Notes: generated by a model from the letters alone, not told the origin. A stretch of DNA of 64,000 bases from Congeria kusceri (GCA_027627225.1 CM051028.1:21902201-21966200), one strand, 5' to 3'; shown: positions 1 through 12,200, numbered from the stretch's first letter. Numbers and translations: made by a program.

Positions 1-466
1 AGGTCGTTATAATAGAAATAGAATCGAAAGAAATAAACGTTATTGTTTGTTTTGTCACAAAAATGACATTGAAGATGAATTTCATTTATGTATTTGCCCT
101 ATATTTGAAGATTTAGGAAAGAAATATATATCTAATTATTATTATAAAAAAACCCATCCATGGTTAAATTTCTTGAACTACTAAATACGCCTAATAGGAC
201 TGTGTTACTTAACACTGCTAGGCATATAAAACATGCTTTGGCTCTTAGAAGTTCCATGTTAACTACTCTTAATTGATTGGTTCACCCTCTTAATACAAAT
301 TGCATATGGTATTTGTTTGTTTTTTTCCAATAGATTATATTGTTAATTATCGTGTCTACTTTCTATGACTTTTCAACCTATCTCATGACATTTGCTTATA
401 TGTATTGAGTTGTTTTTGACGATGTACTTTGTACAAGTCGCTAATAAATTTTCTGTTCTGTTCGGT
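1..466 (+). mobile_element. 3' end of a non-LTR (LINE) retrotransposon, broken
   Basis: The first 184 bases translate (frame 2) as the C-terminal tail of a LINE polyprotein, with a Cys-Cys-His-Cys knuckle (CLFC, then EFHLCIC). This matches the tail of the longer minus-strand LINE at 33315-34262 (CLCC, then EYHFICIC). That frame stops at 182; the homologous ending (ARHIKHALALRSS) continues in frame 1 and stops at 274-276, so at least one frameshift separates them. About 190 bases of AT-rich 3' UTR follow, ending in AATAAATTTTCTG and a short pentanucleotide tail, as the other copy ends in AATAAATTGTC plus (TGTC)n. The 5' part lies outside the window. Inactive relic. Confidence 0.8.
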
Positions 467-1945
467 TCTGTTGTATAATCTGTGAATGTTCGGTTACTGT
501 TTAATCGTTATTCGTTGTACAATCTGTGAATATTCTGTTACCGTGTAATCGTTATTCGTTGTACAATCTGTGAATGTTCGGTTACCGTTTAATCGTTATT
601 CGTTGTACAATCTGTGAATGTTCGGTTACCGTTTAATCGTTATTCCCTATAAAATATGTGCATGTTCGGTTACCGTTTAATCGTTATTCGTTGTACAATC
701 TGTGAATGCTCGGTTAGCGTTTAATCGTTATTCGTTGTACAATCTGTGAATGTTCGGTTACCGTTTAATCGTTATTCGTTGTACAATCTGTGAATGTTCG
801 GTTACCGTTTAATCGTTATTCCCTATAAAATATGTGCATGTTCGGTTACCGTTTTATCGTTATTCGTTGTACAATCTGTGAATGCTCGGTTACCGTTTAA
901 TCGTTATTCCCTATAAAATATGTGCATGTTCGATTACCGTTTTATCGTTATTCGTTGTACAATCTGTGAATGTTCGGTTACCGTTTAATCGTTATTCGTT
1001 GTGCAATCTGTGAATGTTCGGTTACCGTTTAATCGTTATTCGTTGTACAATCTGTGAATCTTCGGTTACCGTTTAATCGTTATTCCCTATAAAATATGTG
1101 CATGTTCGGTTACCGTTTTATCGTTATTCGTTGTACAATCTGTGAATGCTCGGTTACCGTTTAATCGTTATTCCCTATAAAATATGTGCATGTTCGGTTA
1201 CCGTTTAATCGTTATTCGTTGTATAATCTGTGAATGCTCGGTTAGCGTTTACTCGTTATTCCCTATAAAATATGTGCATGTTCGGTTACCGTTTAATCGT
1301 TATTCGTTGTACAATCTGTGAATGTTCGGTTACCGTTTAATCGTTATTCCCTATAAAATATGTGCATGTTCGGTTACCGTTTTATCGTTATTCGTTGTAC
1401 AATCTGTGAATGCTCGGTTACCGTTTACTCGTTATTCCCTATAAAATATGTGCATGTTCGGTTACCGTTTAATCGTTATTCGTTGTACAATCTGTGAATG
1501 TTCGGTTACCGTTTAATCGTTATTCGTTGTACAATATGTGAATGTTCGGTTACCGTTTAATCGTTATTCGTTGTACAATCTGTGAATGTTCGGTTACCGT
1601 TTAATCGTTATTCGTTGTACAATCTGTGAGTGTTCGGTTACCGTTTAATCGTTATTCGTTGTACAATCTGTGAATCTTCGGTTACCGTTTAATCGTTATT
1701 CCCTATAAAATATGTGCATGTTCGGTTACCGTTTTATCGTTATTCGTTGTACAATCTGTGAATGCTCGGTTAGCGTTTACTCGTTATTCGTTGTACAATA
1801 TGTGAATTTTCTGTTACCGCTTTGTAGTTATTCGTTGTACAATCTGTACATTTTCTGCTACCGTTTTGTCGTTATTCTTTGTACTATCTATGAATTTTCT
1901 GTTACCGTTTTGTCGTTATTCGTGCTGGCTTTACATGGGGGTTTA
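467..1945. repeat. 44-bp minisatellite, about 33 copies, two unit types
   Basis: Tandem array with a 44-bp period. Every unit shares CGGTTACCGTTTAATCGTTA. There are two alternating spacer types: one reads TTCGTTGTACAATCTGTGAA, the other TTCCCTATAAAATATGTGCA. The types are interspersed as runs of one to several units. The last units (from about 1790) diverge, with TTTTCTG replacing GTTCGG. The array begins directly at the LINE tail. A short open frame at 1712-1957 is only a reading of the repeat. Confidence 0.93.
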
Positions 1946-2008
1946 CGTATAGAGTAACACGGGTATAATCAATACTTTCCCAAGCAGCCTGTCATTTGCT
2001 TTTCAGAT

Positions 2009-2705
2009 ATGGACGACATTAAAGATGTAAAGATCGTAGCCTGCGAGAATTCCAAATACATCAAACCATTGCGGCTTCAGTACACACAGGCAAGATCGCG
2101 ATCACGAATTTTTGAACTATTTGATATTCGTTCCTCTATCCCTATTTAGCCACTCCACAAAATGTACCAAGCATTTTATTACATTTTATATTAAATTTGA
2201 TTAGTTCTGCTTGGCTTTTTTGGCTAATTTAATAGTGGAAAACATCCGCAAATCCATTCCATTATATTCTATGGATATGATAATGATGATGACGACTATG
2301 ACGACGACGGTGATGATGATGATGATGACGACGACGACGGTGATGATGATCATGATGATGATGGAGCTGATGATTTTGATGATGATAATGCACTGATTAA
2401 CTGATGTTGATGATGATGATAGTGATGATTATGATGATGATGATGATAACGGTGGTGATTATGGTAATGATGGTGCTTACCTTTATGACTTGTTTTCACA
2501 GAATGGGAAGAGGAAAATATGGGATGCCATGAAAGTACATGACAGGTAATTGTATTAAGGATTGTCCTTTAAAGTTTTCGTGTGGAATTGATTGAAATAA
2601 CGCATTTTTTTGTAAACTGTAATATATGAGTAATACTCGTATGTGTAGAGTCCATTATGGACTGTAAACGGCCTCGACCAACACACCACAACCTATATAG
2701 TGCAG

Positions 2706-2739
<34 letters not shown>

Positions 2740-5205
2740 TGAAGAACTCTGCCATAATTTAATCTACCGGAAATCATGCAAGCAACCGGAACTCACGTGC
2801 ACAGTTGCGCATGCGTATGTCACGTTCCCGTTCTGGTTCCCGTTTCAGCGTGGCGATAATCATATACAACTCCACGCGAGATGTGCTGGTCCTCGTGCGA
2901 CAGTTTAGACCCGGTGAGTCGAGAAAAACATACGATGGTGTTTTATTATCTGACAAATTATTATTGAGAATCATCCGACACGGTGCTTGAAACATTTAGT
3001 TTGCAAATATCGATAGAATCGACTGCATTAATATCAAATACATTTTCCATTTACCCCAACCTTGAACAGTTATTAGTTTTTTTATTTAAAAGCGTATTGA
3101 ATTGACAAGTGTTTGGAACAAAAACAACGGTTAATGTTAAATTTGTATCAATGTTCTTTCTATAATGGTTTAATATCGTTACAATGTTCTAACAACAATT
3201 TTAACACCCGCATTTTACCCGCAAAATTTCCGTTGTTAAACTGCCAATAAACAACTCGAACAAGTTGTTCCCAAAATATAGTTTGTAATTAAATATAGCT
3301 CGTATGTTGTCTGGTCATGTTAGAATCGAAATACTTTTCTCTTTATCGGTGTTTATCTGTAAATAAACAACAATTTTTCGTTCTAATGCGCGTATTTTTA
3401 AACCACTCGGGCTAACGCCCTTGTGGTTTAAGTCATACGCATGAGAACTCAATATCGTTGTTTATTTCAGTTTGTTTGTTTGTTTGGGTTTTTCGCCGTT
3501 TTTAACAGTATTTCAGTCATATCACGGCGGTCAGTTAACCTACTCACACTTTTCCTGGGCAAGCTTAGCCGATCTAAGCGGTTTACAGGTACTAAGTGCA
3601 CATACTTACGCCAGTAACTGACAACTGCCCTACTTGAACATGAGGTAGGGGGAGAATGGCCGTAGAAATAATTGCATGACCAATCCCCACACAGGTTATG
3701 TGGCCAGGCTGGGGTTCGAACTCACGAACCCCTGATTGACAGTCCAGCGCTCTAACAACTGAGCTGGCCGGGCCCAGATCAAAATCTAAAATTACTTCTT
3801 AAATGACATGTACCGGGCGGGAATCGAACCCAAGTGCACTAACCACAGCGCTAGGCACAGCCAAAAACCGTCGTTTGTTTCTTCTGTGGGGTAAATCGGA
3901 GTACCTTTCTATCCAGCATTATAGCCAACAACGAAACTCACATGCGCCTGGTGGGAATCGAGCCCTTTCGCATAGGTATCAAGCGTGTGTGCCGCCAACT
4001 GCGGTAGCCAGACAGCCATACACCGCTATATGTTGTTGTGTCGCCTGCAGATATAGGGGTTACTTTTTGCGGCGGCGTCGGCGGCGTTACTTGCAGTTTG
4101 TGCAGACAATAACTTCAGACGTTTTTGTCCAATCATTATGAAACTTTAGGGAAGTGATAGTAGACATAAAAGGAAGGTTACGTTCCATTTTCGGCATAAA
4201 TCTAATTGTGTCAGGATGACACATCCGACTCGCGGAGTTCTAGTTGATTGAAGGTATAGAGTCCTTCCGCGCCTAAGGCAGCATTATGTGAGGACTTTAC
4301 CGCTATTTGTCCTTTATTTTCAGCTATTTATATCAACTCTGTTGAGATCTCGCGTCTAGAAGACGGGTCCCAGTACGTCGATGTCGGGCAGTTTCCGGGC
4401 CACCTCGGTCTTGCGTACGAATTTTGTGCGGGTATTATAGACAAGGACAAACCGATTCTGGACATCGCTCGCGAAGAATTGCTGGAGGAATGCGGATACC
4501 AGGTTCCGCCCGAATGTATCCGAAGGATTACCGGCTTCCGGTAAGAATTTAGGTTGTCTTTCTGGTGAAGAATCCGTGCACGTAGAGGCGTTGATATGTA
4601 AATTCGATTGCTTATTTTTAATCACGCGCCTTAATGACTGTTTTGAGAAATTTCGAGAGCAATAATTTCGTGGTGTGTTTAAATAAAATCGAAATTGTTG
4701 AAATGGTTAATAGGAATACTTTAGGATTGTTTTACTTCATATTAGTGGGTTTTAAACGATTTATTTCAAAACTACACGTAGTACTGTTTAACAGAGCGTA
4801 CAATTTTTTAACAGTACTGTCAATATTTTTCCAGACGGAAGACTTAACTAATAATTGCCTCAAATTTCGCATTGCCTACGAGACACTTCGTTATTACAAA
4901 GCAAAACAAGTGTTTCGAAACAACTTTTTGAAATGACAACTAATGAATTAGCTCCCTTTGATTATTGCAGGACCGGAGTTGGAACGATGGGCGCCCGACA
5001 GGACATGTACTATGCCGAGGTCACTGACGAAATGAAGGTTTCCGCCGGCGGTGGTAGCGCCGACGAGGGAGAAATGATCGATATTGTGGAGATACCGGCG
5101 GCCGACGGACTTAAGTTTGCTTACGACGAGACCATAAACAAACCCGTCGGCGTTTTATATGGATTGACATGGTTTATTACAACCGTTTATCAAAAGACTG
5201 TATAA
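2009..5205 (+). CDS. NUDT14: Nudix hydrolase, UDP-sugar diphosphatase (NUDT14 type), 5 exons
   Basis: Coding exons are 2009-2089, 2502-2545, 2849-2913, 4324-4540 and 4971-5205, giving 213 residues (human NUDT14 has 222). The family hydrolyses UDP-glucose and ADP-ribose to sugar phosphate plus nucleotide and is cytosolic. The N-terminus carries the family pattern around YIKPLRLQYTQNGKRKIWDA, followed by LVLVRQFRP. Exon 4 holds a Nudix box: Gly in CAGIIDKD, then EELLEECGY. Its usual first Arg is Glu here; human NUDT14, recalled, also deviates with Lys. Exon 5 has the family RTGVGTMGARQDMYYAEVTD stretch and an acidic EGEMIDIVEIP segment. The start ATG lies 2 bases after a good acceptor (TTTTCAG), so a non-coding exon probably precedes it. 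Intron 1 uses a GC donor (CAG/GCAAGA). All phases agree and no frame is broken. Confidence 0.93.
2270..2480. repeat. (GAT/GAC)n trinucleotide tract in NUDT14 intron 1
   Basis: Imperfect GATGATGAC-type triplet repeats fill most of intron 1. The open frame read through it (Met/Thr-rich, 2211-2396) is an artefact of the repeat. Confidence 0.9.
2706..2739. repeat. (TA)n microsatellite in NUDT14 intron 2
   Basis: About 16 uninterrupted TA dinucleotides, about 110 bases upstream of exon 3. Confidence 0.95.
3471..3776 (-). mobile_element. tRNA-derived SINE with conserved core (Meta-SINE-like)
   Basis: On the minus strand it starts with a tRNA-like head: GCCCGGCCAGCTCAGTTG (A box region), then a B box in GAGTTCGAACCCCAG. 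A conserved body follows, containing CTACGGCCATTCTCCCCCTA, GGGCAGTTGTCAGTTACTGG and GGTTAACTGACCGCCG, and the 3' tail is (CAAA)n. Further copies or parts lie at 13084, 15215, 49303, 50503 and 53065. The core resembles the widespread mollusc/metazoan Meta-SINE core domain; the name is from memory. Sits in intron 3 of NUDT14, antisense. Confidence 0.85.
3813..4014 (-). repeat. two tRNA-like (SINE head) fragments
   Basis: On the minus strand, 3940-4014 has a cloverleaf-like order: GGCTACCGCAGTTGGC (A-box-like) and later GGGCTCGATTCCCACC (B-box-like). 3813-3857 has GGGTTCGATTCCCGCC. Acceptor stems do not pair well, so these are SINE or tRNA relics rather than tRNA genes. Confidence 0.55.
4036..4245 (+). 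mobile_element. short GTCGCC-ended element, copy 1
   Basis: Begins TGTGTCGCCTGCAGATATAG and ends CACATCCGACTCGCGGAG. The interior has CAATCATTATGAAACTT and GACATAAAAGGAAGGTTA, all shared with a longer copy at 36869-37306. No coding capacity; a non-autonomous transposon. The coordinates mark the shared segment. Confidence 0.7.
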
Positions 5206-5255
5206 CCTAGGACAATCGTTAAAACTGTGTCGTTTCGTAGTTATTATGATCATTT

Positions 5256-5473
5256 GAGACGTTTCGTGGGAAACCCGGGCTTAATGCATGTGCGTCAGGT
5301 GTCGTCCTGGATTAGCCTGTGCAGTCCGCACAGGTTAATCCAAGGCGACACTTTCCGCTTTTATGGTATTTTCTGTGTCAAGGAAGTCTCTTCTAAGCAG
5401 AAATCCACTGTCGGCGGAAAGGGACGACACTTTACGCACATGCATTAAGCCTGGTATTCCCACCACACGCCTC
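5256..5473. mobile_element. palindromic MITE (CATTAAG family), copy 1
   Basis: Long imperfect palindrome: the left arm (GGGCTTAATGCATGTGCG, GGTGTCGTCCTGGATTAGCC) is complementary to the right arm (GACACTTTACGCACATGC, ATTAAGCCTGG). It lies just 3' of NUDT14. Other copies are at 35959-36081 and 47583-47728, with a half copy at 34196-34264. The short open frame inside is not a gene. Confidence 0.85.
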
Positions 5474-5608
5474 ATTGAATGTATTTAATGAATTATTATA
5501 AAAGTTTCATGAAACGCTCATAACGTTAATACATTTTGTATGTTTATGTGTGTAAAAAATGTGAATTATTTAATTTGATTACTGGCTCAGTGCCTAGATC
5601 CGCCCCTT

Positions 5609-6330
5609 GCCTAAATCCGCCACCCCATCCGAATAAGCGTTTTTTTACCGGCGATTTCTATTTTGTTGATCTCGATCAATCATATGCTTTCCCTTAACAA
5701 CGCTGACGAGTTTTCATCTTGATTTGTGCATAAATGAATATTTTATCCAATTATTGTGTACATAACCCCTAAATGCAAACATTTCATACTGCGCATGCGC
5801 AATTTTGAAGTCCCGCATGGTGTCCATGATAAAATTATATTATCGTGTTTTAATATTATGTCTATGGGAGCATGTGCAGCATAAAAATAACCATTATTCA
5901 TTAGCATTACATACAATAAAATGCGGAAAGAACTGCATATTACGAGCGCAAATGTCTCGCTACTCAAAACCCTCATTATTTGTCCCACGTGCGCGCAGGG
6001 CATCGATCAGTTTCAGAACTATTTTTAGAAATGCAAATGAGTATGTGAAGAAGCATTGTATTAACAACACACAACGAGCTGCTTAATATAAAAAATTAAA
6101 TAAGAACAATAGTCAAATGTGGAATAAGAATGTCACGGTTCCTGATCTACGATTTTCACCAAGCGACTTCGGATCACCGTTTATTTTAAACACTAGAAAA
6201 TGAACCTTAAAGAAACAAAAGTGGGCGTTTTGTCAATAGAAGTTGCTTTGAAAACAGAATTCATAAAATAATATTATTTTCGAGCAATTTGAACATTTTA
6301 AAGAGGGGTGGCGGATTTAGGCACTCCGAC
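5609..6330. mobile_element. TIR element with GCCTAAATCCGCCACCCC ends
   Basis: The left end GCCTAAATCCGCCACCCC (from 5609) is repeated in inverse orientation at 6307-6326 (GGGGTGGCGGATTTAGGC). About 720 bases lie between, with no convincing coding frame. Independently, 5678-5730 recurs inverted at 6547-6598 with about one mismatch. Confidence 0.65.
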
Positions 6331-6489
6331 GCTCATTTTTTACACTGTTTAGGCCTTCAATTTGAATAGATATTTTTCACTTTCCAAGTATTTGAAATGT
6401 AACCGTAACACGCCAGTAAATGCACATTAAACCTAACTTGATTTATGTGAATTTTTATGTTAATCGGTAAACAACTTTTGAAAATATCG

Positions 6490-6550
6490 TAAAAATACCA
6501 TGTAAAAGCCAGCACGAATAACGACAAAACGGTAACAGAAAATTCACAAA
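6490..6550 (-). repeat. inverted stray copy of the end of the 44-bp minisatellite
   Basis: On the minus strand this reads GAATTTTCTGTTACCGTTTT then GTCGTTATTCGTGCTGGC, the same as 1889-1945 including the non-repeat flank GTGCTGGCTTTACATGG. Array edge plus flank were therefore copied together. Confidence 0.8.
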
Positions 6551-6596
6551 TCAAGATGAAAACTTGTCAGCGTTGTTAAGGGAAAGCATATGATTG

Positions 6597-8470
6597 ATAT
6601 CATGATTTTAATATGCATTACGATTTTTACCGCGAAAACCGCTTTTTCAAGTAAAAAAAAAAAGAAGAAAAACAGTACGGAAACCCGTCTTGTGCATCTT
6701 GCAGCACACTTAATCATGCTAAAACCAAAAATGAACACGTTTTATACAATGTTTATCTCTATAACATGAAAGTATGTAAACATACGCTTATATTTTGACT
6801 GATGTCTATGAATTAAGTACACCATTTGACTCAGGCACCCCATATAATCAAAGCACTGAAAACAACTTAAGCCAGATTGCTTATCAGGCATCATTCTCAA
6901 ATGCGTTTTCAAGCATTTCTACTTTGTGGATCGGTCTGAAATTTTGCATGCACATCAGAAATATGTTAATAATGATGAAGAATTGTGTTTTTTTTCGCGA
7001 TATCAAAACTTTAAGTTGTCTTATAGGTAACAATACACTAAATAAATAAGAGATGTAGGGCTGTACTCTCTAAATAAATCAACAAGTTTAACTCGAAAAC
7101 ATGTTTTAAGGTTTAGACACTTGCTTTGATATTCTTTTTGGAGAGATTGGTAGGGTAAGCATTGGTATGCACAAATAAATCACTGATATGTTTTAAGATT
7201 GGAGACTACAGTATAACACTTGCGCTGTGGCGGGTTACATTCAACTAGAAAGTAGCCGCTAAAACGATGTTGATAAAACAGTCAACTTTGTTTAGCGTCG
7301 AGTTCTTTCTTACATAACACATGACATTCCCTTTTTATTGCTTAAATCAATTCAGCTTAGAATGCTCTTTAAGAAAAGGTTGGTTATGAGGGTCCCTATG
7401 TGCAAAATGTTGCATTTATTTTTGGTCAAAGTTATCGCTTTTACATTAAATTACATAAGGATTGGAATTAGTATATTGTAACCTAAACACACAACAGGGA
7501 GCGGCACTGAACGGGCAATGTGTTTATAAAATCACAAGTTACTGTGTGGTTTTATTGGCTGTAATAAGTTTCATGGAAAACATGCAATAAATATCATGAT
7601 TTTAATATGCATTACGATTTTCACCGCGAAAACCGCGTTTTCGAGTAAAAAAAAAAGAAAAACAGTACGGAAACCCGTCTTATGCATCTTGCAGCACACT
7701 AAATCATGCTAAAACCAAAAATGAACACGTTTTATACAATGTTTATCTCTATTACATGAAAGTATGTAAACCTATGCTAGTATTTTGACTGATGTCTATG
7801 AATTAAGTACACAATTTGACTCAGGCACCCCATATAATCAAAGTATTGAAAACAACTTAAGCCAGATTGCTTATCTGGCATCATTCTCAAATGCGTTTTC
7901 AAGCATTTTTACTTTGTGGATCGGTCTGAAATTTTGCATGCACATCAGAAATATGTTAATAATGATGTAGAATTGTTGTTTTTTTCGCGATATCAAAACT
8001 TTAAGTTGTCTTATAGGTCACAATACACTAAATAAATAAGAGATGTAGGGCTGTACTCTCTAAATAAATCAACAAGTTTAACTCGAAAACATGTTTCAAG
8101 GTTTAGACACTTGCTTTGATATTCTTTTTTGGAGATGTTGGTAGGGTAAGCATTGGCATGCACAAATAAATCACTGATATGTTTTAAGATTGGAGACTAC
8201 AGTATGACACTTGCGCTGAGGCGGGTTACATTCAACTAGAAAGTAGCCACTTAAAAGATGTTGATAAAACAGTCAACTTTGTTTAGCGTCGAGTTCTTTC
8301 TTACATAACACATGACATATCCTTTTTATTGCTTAAATCAATTCAGCTTAGAATGCTCTTTAAGAAAAGTATGGTTATGAGGGTCCCTATGTGCAAAATG
8401 TTGCATTTATTTTTGGTCAAAGTTATCTCTTTTACATTAAATTACATAAGGATTGGAATTAGTGTATTAT
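6597..8470 (+). repeat. two tandem copies of a ~0.88-kb segment
   Basis: 6597-7482 and 7591-8470 are close copies (for example TTTTGACTGATGTCTATGAA, GGTAGGGTAAGCATTGG, CAGTCAACTTTGTTTAGCG in both), with about 108 unrelated bases between. Equivalent short open frames occur in each (6795 and 7785) but differ by stops and indels. No gene is supported. Confidence 0.88.
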
Positions 8471-8483
8471 TACCTTGTTTACA

Positions 8484-11124
8484 GGTCAAATTACACCAAA
8501 ACGGAAATCTAATCCCCAGGGTTACATGCTGTCAGTTAGATAATAAGCACATGTGGCTGAGTGCAGGATGCATATAATTTGTAAAATACAGTTTAAATGA
8601 TATGTTTTGGTATCATTTTAAAGGTATATATGTAAGCAAATAAGAGAAAAGGGTGTTTTGTGCACTACTTTTGTGTCTAGTGGTTCCCAGCTTCATAACT
8701 TATGCCCATGTATTCATGCGCAAAATGGCAGCCCCCATGCCTGTCAAAACCGGTGTGTTTATTCTAAGGTAAATATTTTGAGTTACAACGTATAGAAATT
8801 TTTGACATGCTGTTGTTTCAAAAGGTTATGGCCTTATCTTTCCAACAATGTATGGTGATATATTGGGAAGTCGCTTGGTCATGGTGAAAATTGTGATCAA
8901 ACATTGAATATTTTATATGTAACAAAGAAGGAATTTATTTGCGCATGCGTAACCTTTATGAACTTCAACGAATATTAGCCTTCTGCTAAGATTTTGAAAA
9001 TGGACTTTTACAAACACACTGTACTGGAAAAAATAACTGCCAGATGCCACCTTGACCCCATTTAGGGCTGTATTTTATGGGATGGTTGCTCTAGGGGGGT
9101 AAATATGGGAAAATTAAAGCAAAATGTCCCCCGGAGTGGCAATCCGAGACCCATTATGTTCATCGTGTTGTTTTTCAGTTTCATTTTGACATTAATTTGC
9201 ATTAGTTCCAACAATTATCTCATTAACGTCATAATGCCTTGTGTTGTAATCCTGAATATTTAGTTTAAGAACCTGTAACTGACAATAATGCGCCGCAAAC
9301 GTCGTGTCCGCACTGGCCGATGCTTTGGCCATGATGACCGTCCGACCTGCCTACTTTGAATAATACCAATTTTCCTAATTTGCAAAGTTAACAGATCCCA
9401 TTTAGTTCATACGTAATTTTGTAATTGTAGTTCAATCAGGCTTTCAGCTGAAAAATACATGAAATGCATGCATAAAACACTTTAGCCGCTCACGCCAACC
9501 TAGACCCCACCAAATGGAGATAGCGGCATAAAAATTTTAACCACCATTACAGTTTGGTTTAATTTGAGTATGTTTTTTAAATGCAGTGTTGAAAAGAACC
9601 AGGACCTCAGCCGGAACCATCAACTCATTGGTACACAAGTCTGGGTGAAGTGACGAGTCATCAAAACTACTTTACTTGTCAACTGCACTGGAGCGTTGGG
9701 GCGGGGCCGTAAAGCTGACAGTCGTGCCCGTACCATCGGTATTTTTTAAGGTTAGTACATGATTATTGCCATGTATTCAACTATCTAATGTTTTCTTTTC
9801 CCACCTGGCATTCTTCTTATCAACACCAGTAGGAAAAGCAAGAGTTTAACCCTTGTTGGGACTCTCAAACCCGTTTTAGAACTGAACTGTTCGCACATGA
9901 GCTCGACAATCTGAAGCCGGCATAGCGACTAGCCTTATCGCAGTAAATAAAACTTAGTAAACTTTTGTAGATGTACACTTATTGTATCTAAGTTACACTA
10001 GCAAATCACAATATTGAGTAAACATGAACAGAAAACCTTTTTATTTTCACAGATTACTCAGCAGAGAGTACCTGGAACAGATTGAAGATTGCAGGCGGCT
10101 GACCCCACCCACAGGTTCAGGTGTGACAGAAGACTGTTAATTTATATCTGGCATTGACATTTTGGGGTCAAATTCTTTTTTTGTTGTGTGACAGGAGGTC
10201 AAATCTGTTGATTGTTATGTAAACAAACCCTTTTCTGGGGTCAAATGGCATCTGAAATGCTACATTTATATGGATTTTACCCCCCAAAATGCAGAAACTT
10301 AAAAAAGAAAATTGTTCAAAACTGACTAAAAACCTATTCTGTAACATTTAGAATGCCAATGAAGATTGTTTTCACTTCTGACTTCATATATTGTACCTGC
10401 TATGCCTATTAAAACTCAAACTTATGCTTAATTCTGGGTTAACATCATGTTTTCCAGACGTACCCAAGTACGTTTTTTTGCGTCTTAATTCTTGCCTCAA
10501 AACGCCATTATATGTGACATTTTCAATTATTATTTTTTTGAATAAATCTTTAAACCAGTGTAATAGGGCTTCATGTTCTTTCTCGTAATAGATCAGATTG
10601 ATGAAAAATGTGGTTTTAATTCAAACTTGAAAGGGTTGGGTTCTCTTAAAGGTCAAATTACACCAAAACGGAAATCTAATCCCTAGGGTTACATGCTGTC
10701 AGTTAGATAATAAGCACATGTGGCTGAGTGCAGGATGCATATAATTTGTAAAATACAGTTTAAATGATATGTTTTGGTAATCATTTTAAAGGTATATGTG
10801 TAAGCAATAAGAGAAAAGGGTGTTTTGTGCACTACTTTTGTGTCTAGTGGTTCCCAGCTTCATAACTTATGCCCATGTATTCATGCGCAAAATGGCAGCC
10901 CCCATGCCTGTCAAAACCGGTGTGTTTATTCTAAGGTAAATATTTTGAGTTACAACGTATAGAAATTTTTGACATGCTGTTGTTTCAAAAGGTTATGGCC
11001 TTATCTTTCCAACAATGTATGGTGATATATTGGTAAGTCGCTTGTTCATGGTGAAAATTGTGATCAAACATTGAATATTTTATATGTAACAAAGAAGGAA
11101 TTTATTTGCGCATGCGTAACCTAC
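8484..11124 (+). repeat. pair of ~475-bp direct repeats flanking 1.7 kb
   Basis: 8484-8958 and 10650-11124 both begin GGTCAAATTACACCAAAACG and end TTATTTGCGCATGCGTAACC, nearly identical throughout. The 1.7 kb between (8959-10649) has no long open frame. The arrangement could be two copies of one dispersed element or LTR-like ends of a non-coding retroelement. TG/CA termini are not visible. Confidence 0.8.
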
Positions 11125-12200
11125 ATGGTACATACTATCCTGCACCGTTTTCGGTAGTCTCTATCGTCTAGCCGTATGCAATGATCATTATGATAAAGAG
11201 CGTCTGAATGATGCAGATGATTTTCGTCGGGTGCGCGAACAATTATTGAGTTGTAAAAATTACAATGAAGCACTAAATTCGGAATAAATTATTCGGATGC
11301 CGTTTTTCGGACATACATTTTTTTGAGTCGGCGGTTAAAATGAAGGGTCGGTCGGGTAACCGGAAACAAACCATTTTTTTGTTTAGGCCTAATATATCAG
11401 GTTCGGCACAAATAAAATAACGGCTCGGCAAGCCTCGTCGTTATATAATTCTAAGCCTCACCTGATATATAAAACAAGACCAGGCAGTAACCTGTTATTC
11501 TCTCTATATATCACCCTCGCGCGGAGCTAAAAATAGAACAGCTATTTAAAAAAAAAAACAATTGAATGACTACTTTTACGGTTACCTCCAAAGTGCTGAC
11601 GTCGATCCACGGTATTTTACAATTAATATCCAGCTACAAGCATTTGCACTTCCATTTAATATCCACAAAGTTTAACATTTTTATTTAAATTTTTCACGGG
11701 AACCGTGCTAATCAGAAACGCGATGAGTTTTCGAAATGGCCATGACTGGTCAAAACGCATCTTTAAATTCGTATTTTTTCTCCAAACCTGTATCCGATTA
11801 TCAATATTGGCGTCAAAAATAATTTAAGACATCACCGATGCATGGTTTCTTTAATTCTGTGTTTAAACAAGACATCTGTGTTTAAACACGACACAACACA
11901 ACCTTATGTAATAATATCAGTCCATTCAAAACTGGTGTGTGTCGTCAATGCACAATTTGTTTACAGATTATGCACACATTTATGCGTTATGTGATCTGAA
12001 TATCCATAAAAAACTTTCCATTAACTGTAAAGTAATCCTTTTTGAATCACACGATAACGTTCGCCCGTAATTCGCCATGTTTATAACCGACTTAAACTAA
12101 CGCGCTGTAGAAACTTCATATCGATCACGCCATCTTTAAAGTTTACACGTCTACGTATAGCTGTACTGCGTACACACTCAATGGCCATGCCGGTAAAAGG
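11125..12200. other. gene-free stretch
   Basis: No coding frame is convincing. 11283-11392 is, on the minus strand, a relative of 30508-30783 (GTTTCCGGTTACCCGACC against GTTTCAGGTTACCCGACC). 11397-11475 is a small quasi-palindrome with a TATATCAGGT arm. Otherwise nothing was seen. Confidence 0.5.

Noticed and set aside
2211..2396. Open frame in a triplet repeat
   Set aside because: It is the GAT/GAC tract read as Met/Thr; no independent evidence for a gene.
10051..10121. Possible exon between AG and GTGTGAC
   Set aside because: The short frame (RLLSREYLEQIEDCRRLTPPT) has plausible splice signals but no partner exon, and it lies between two copies of a dispersed repeat.
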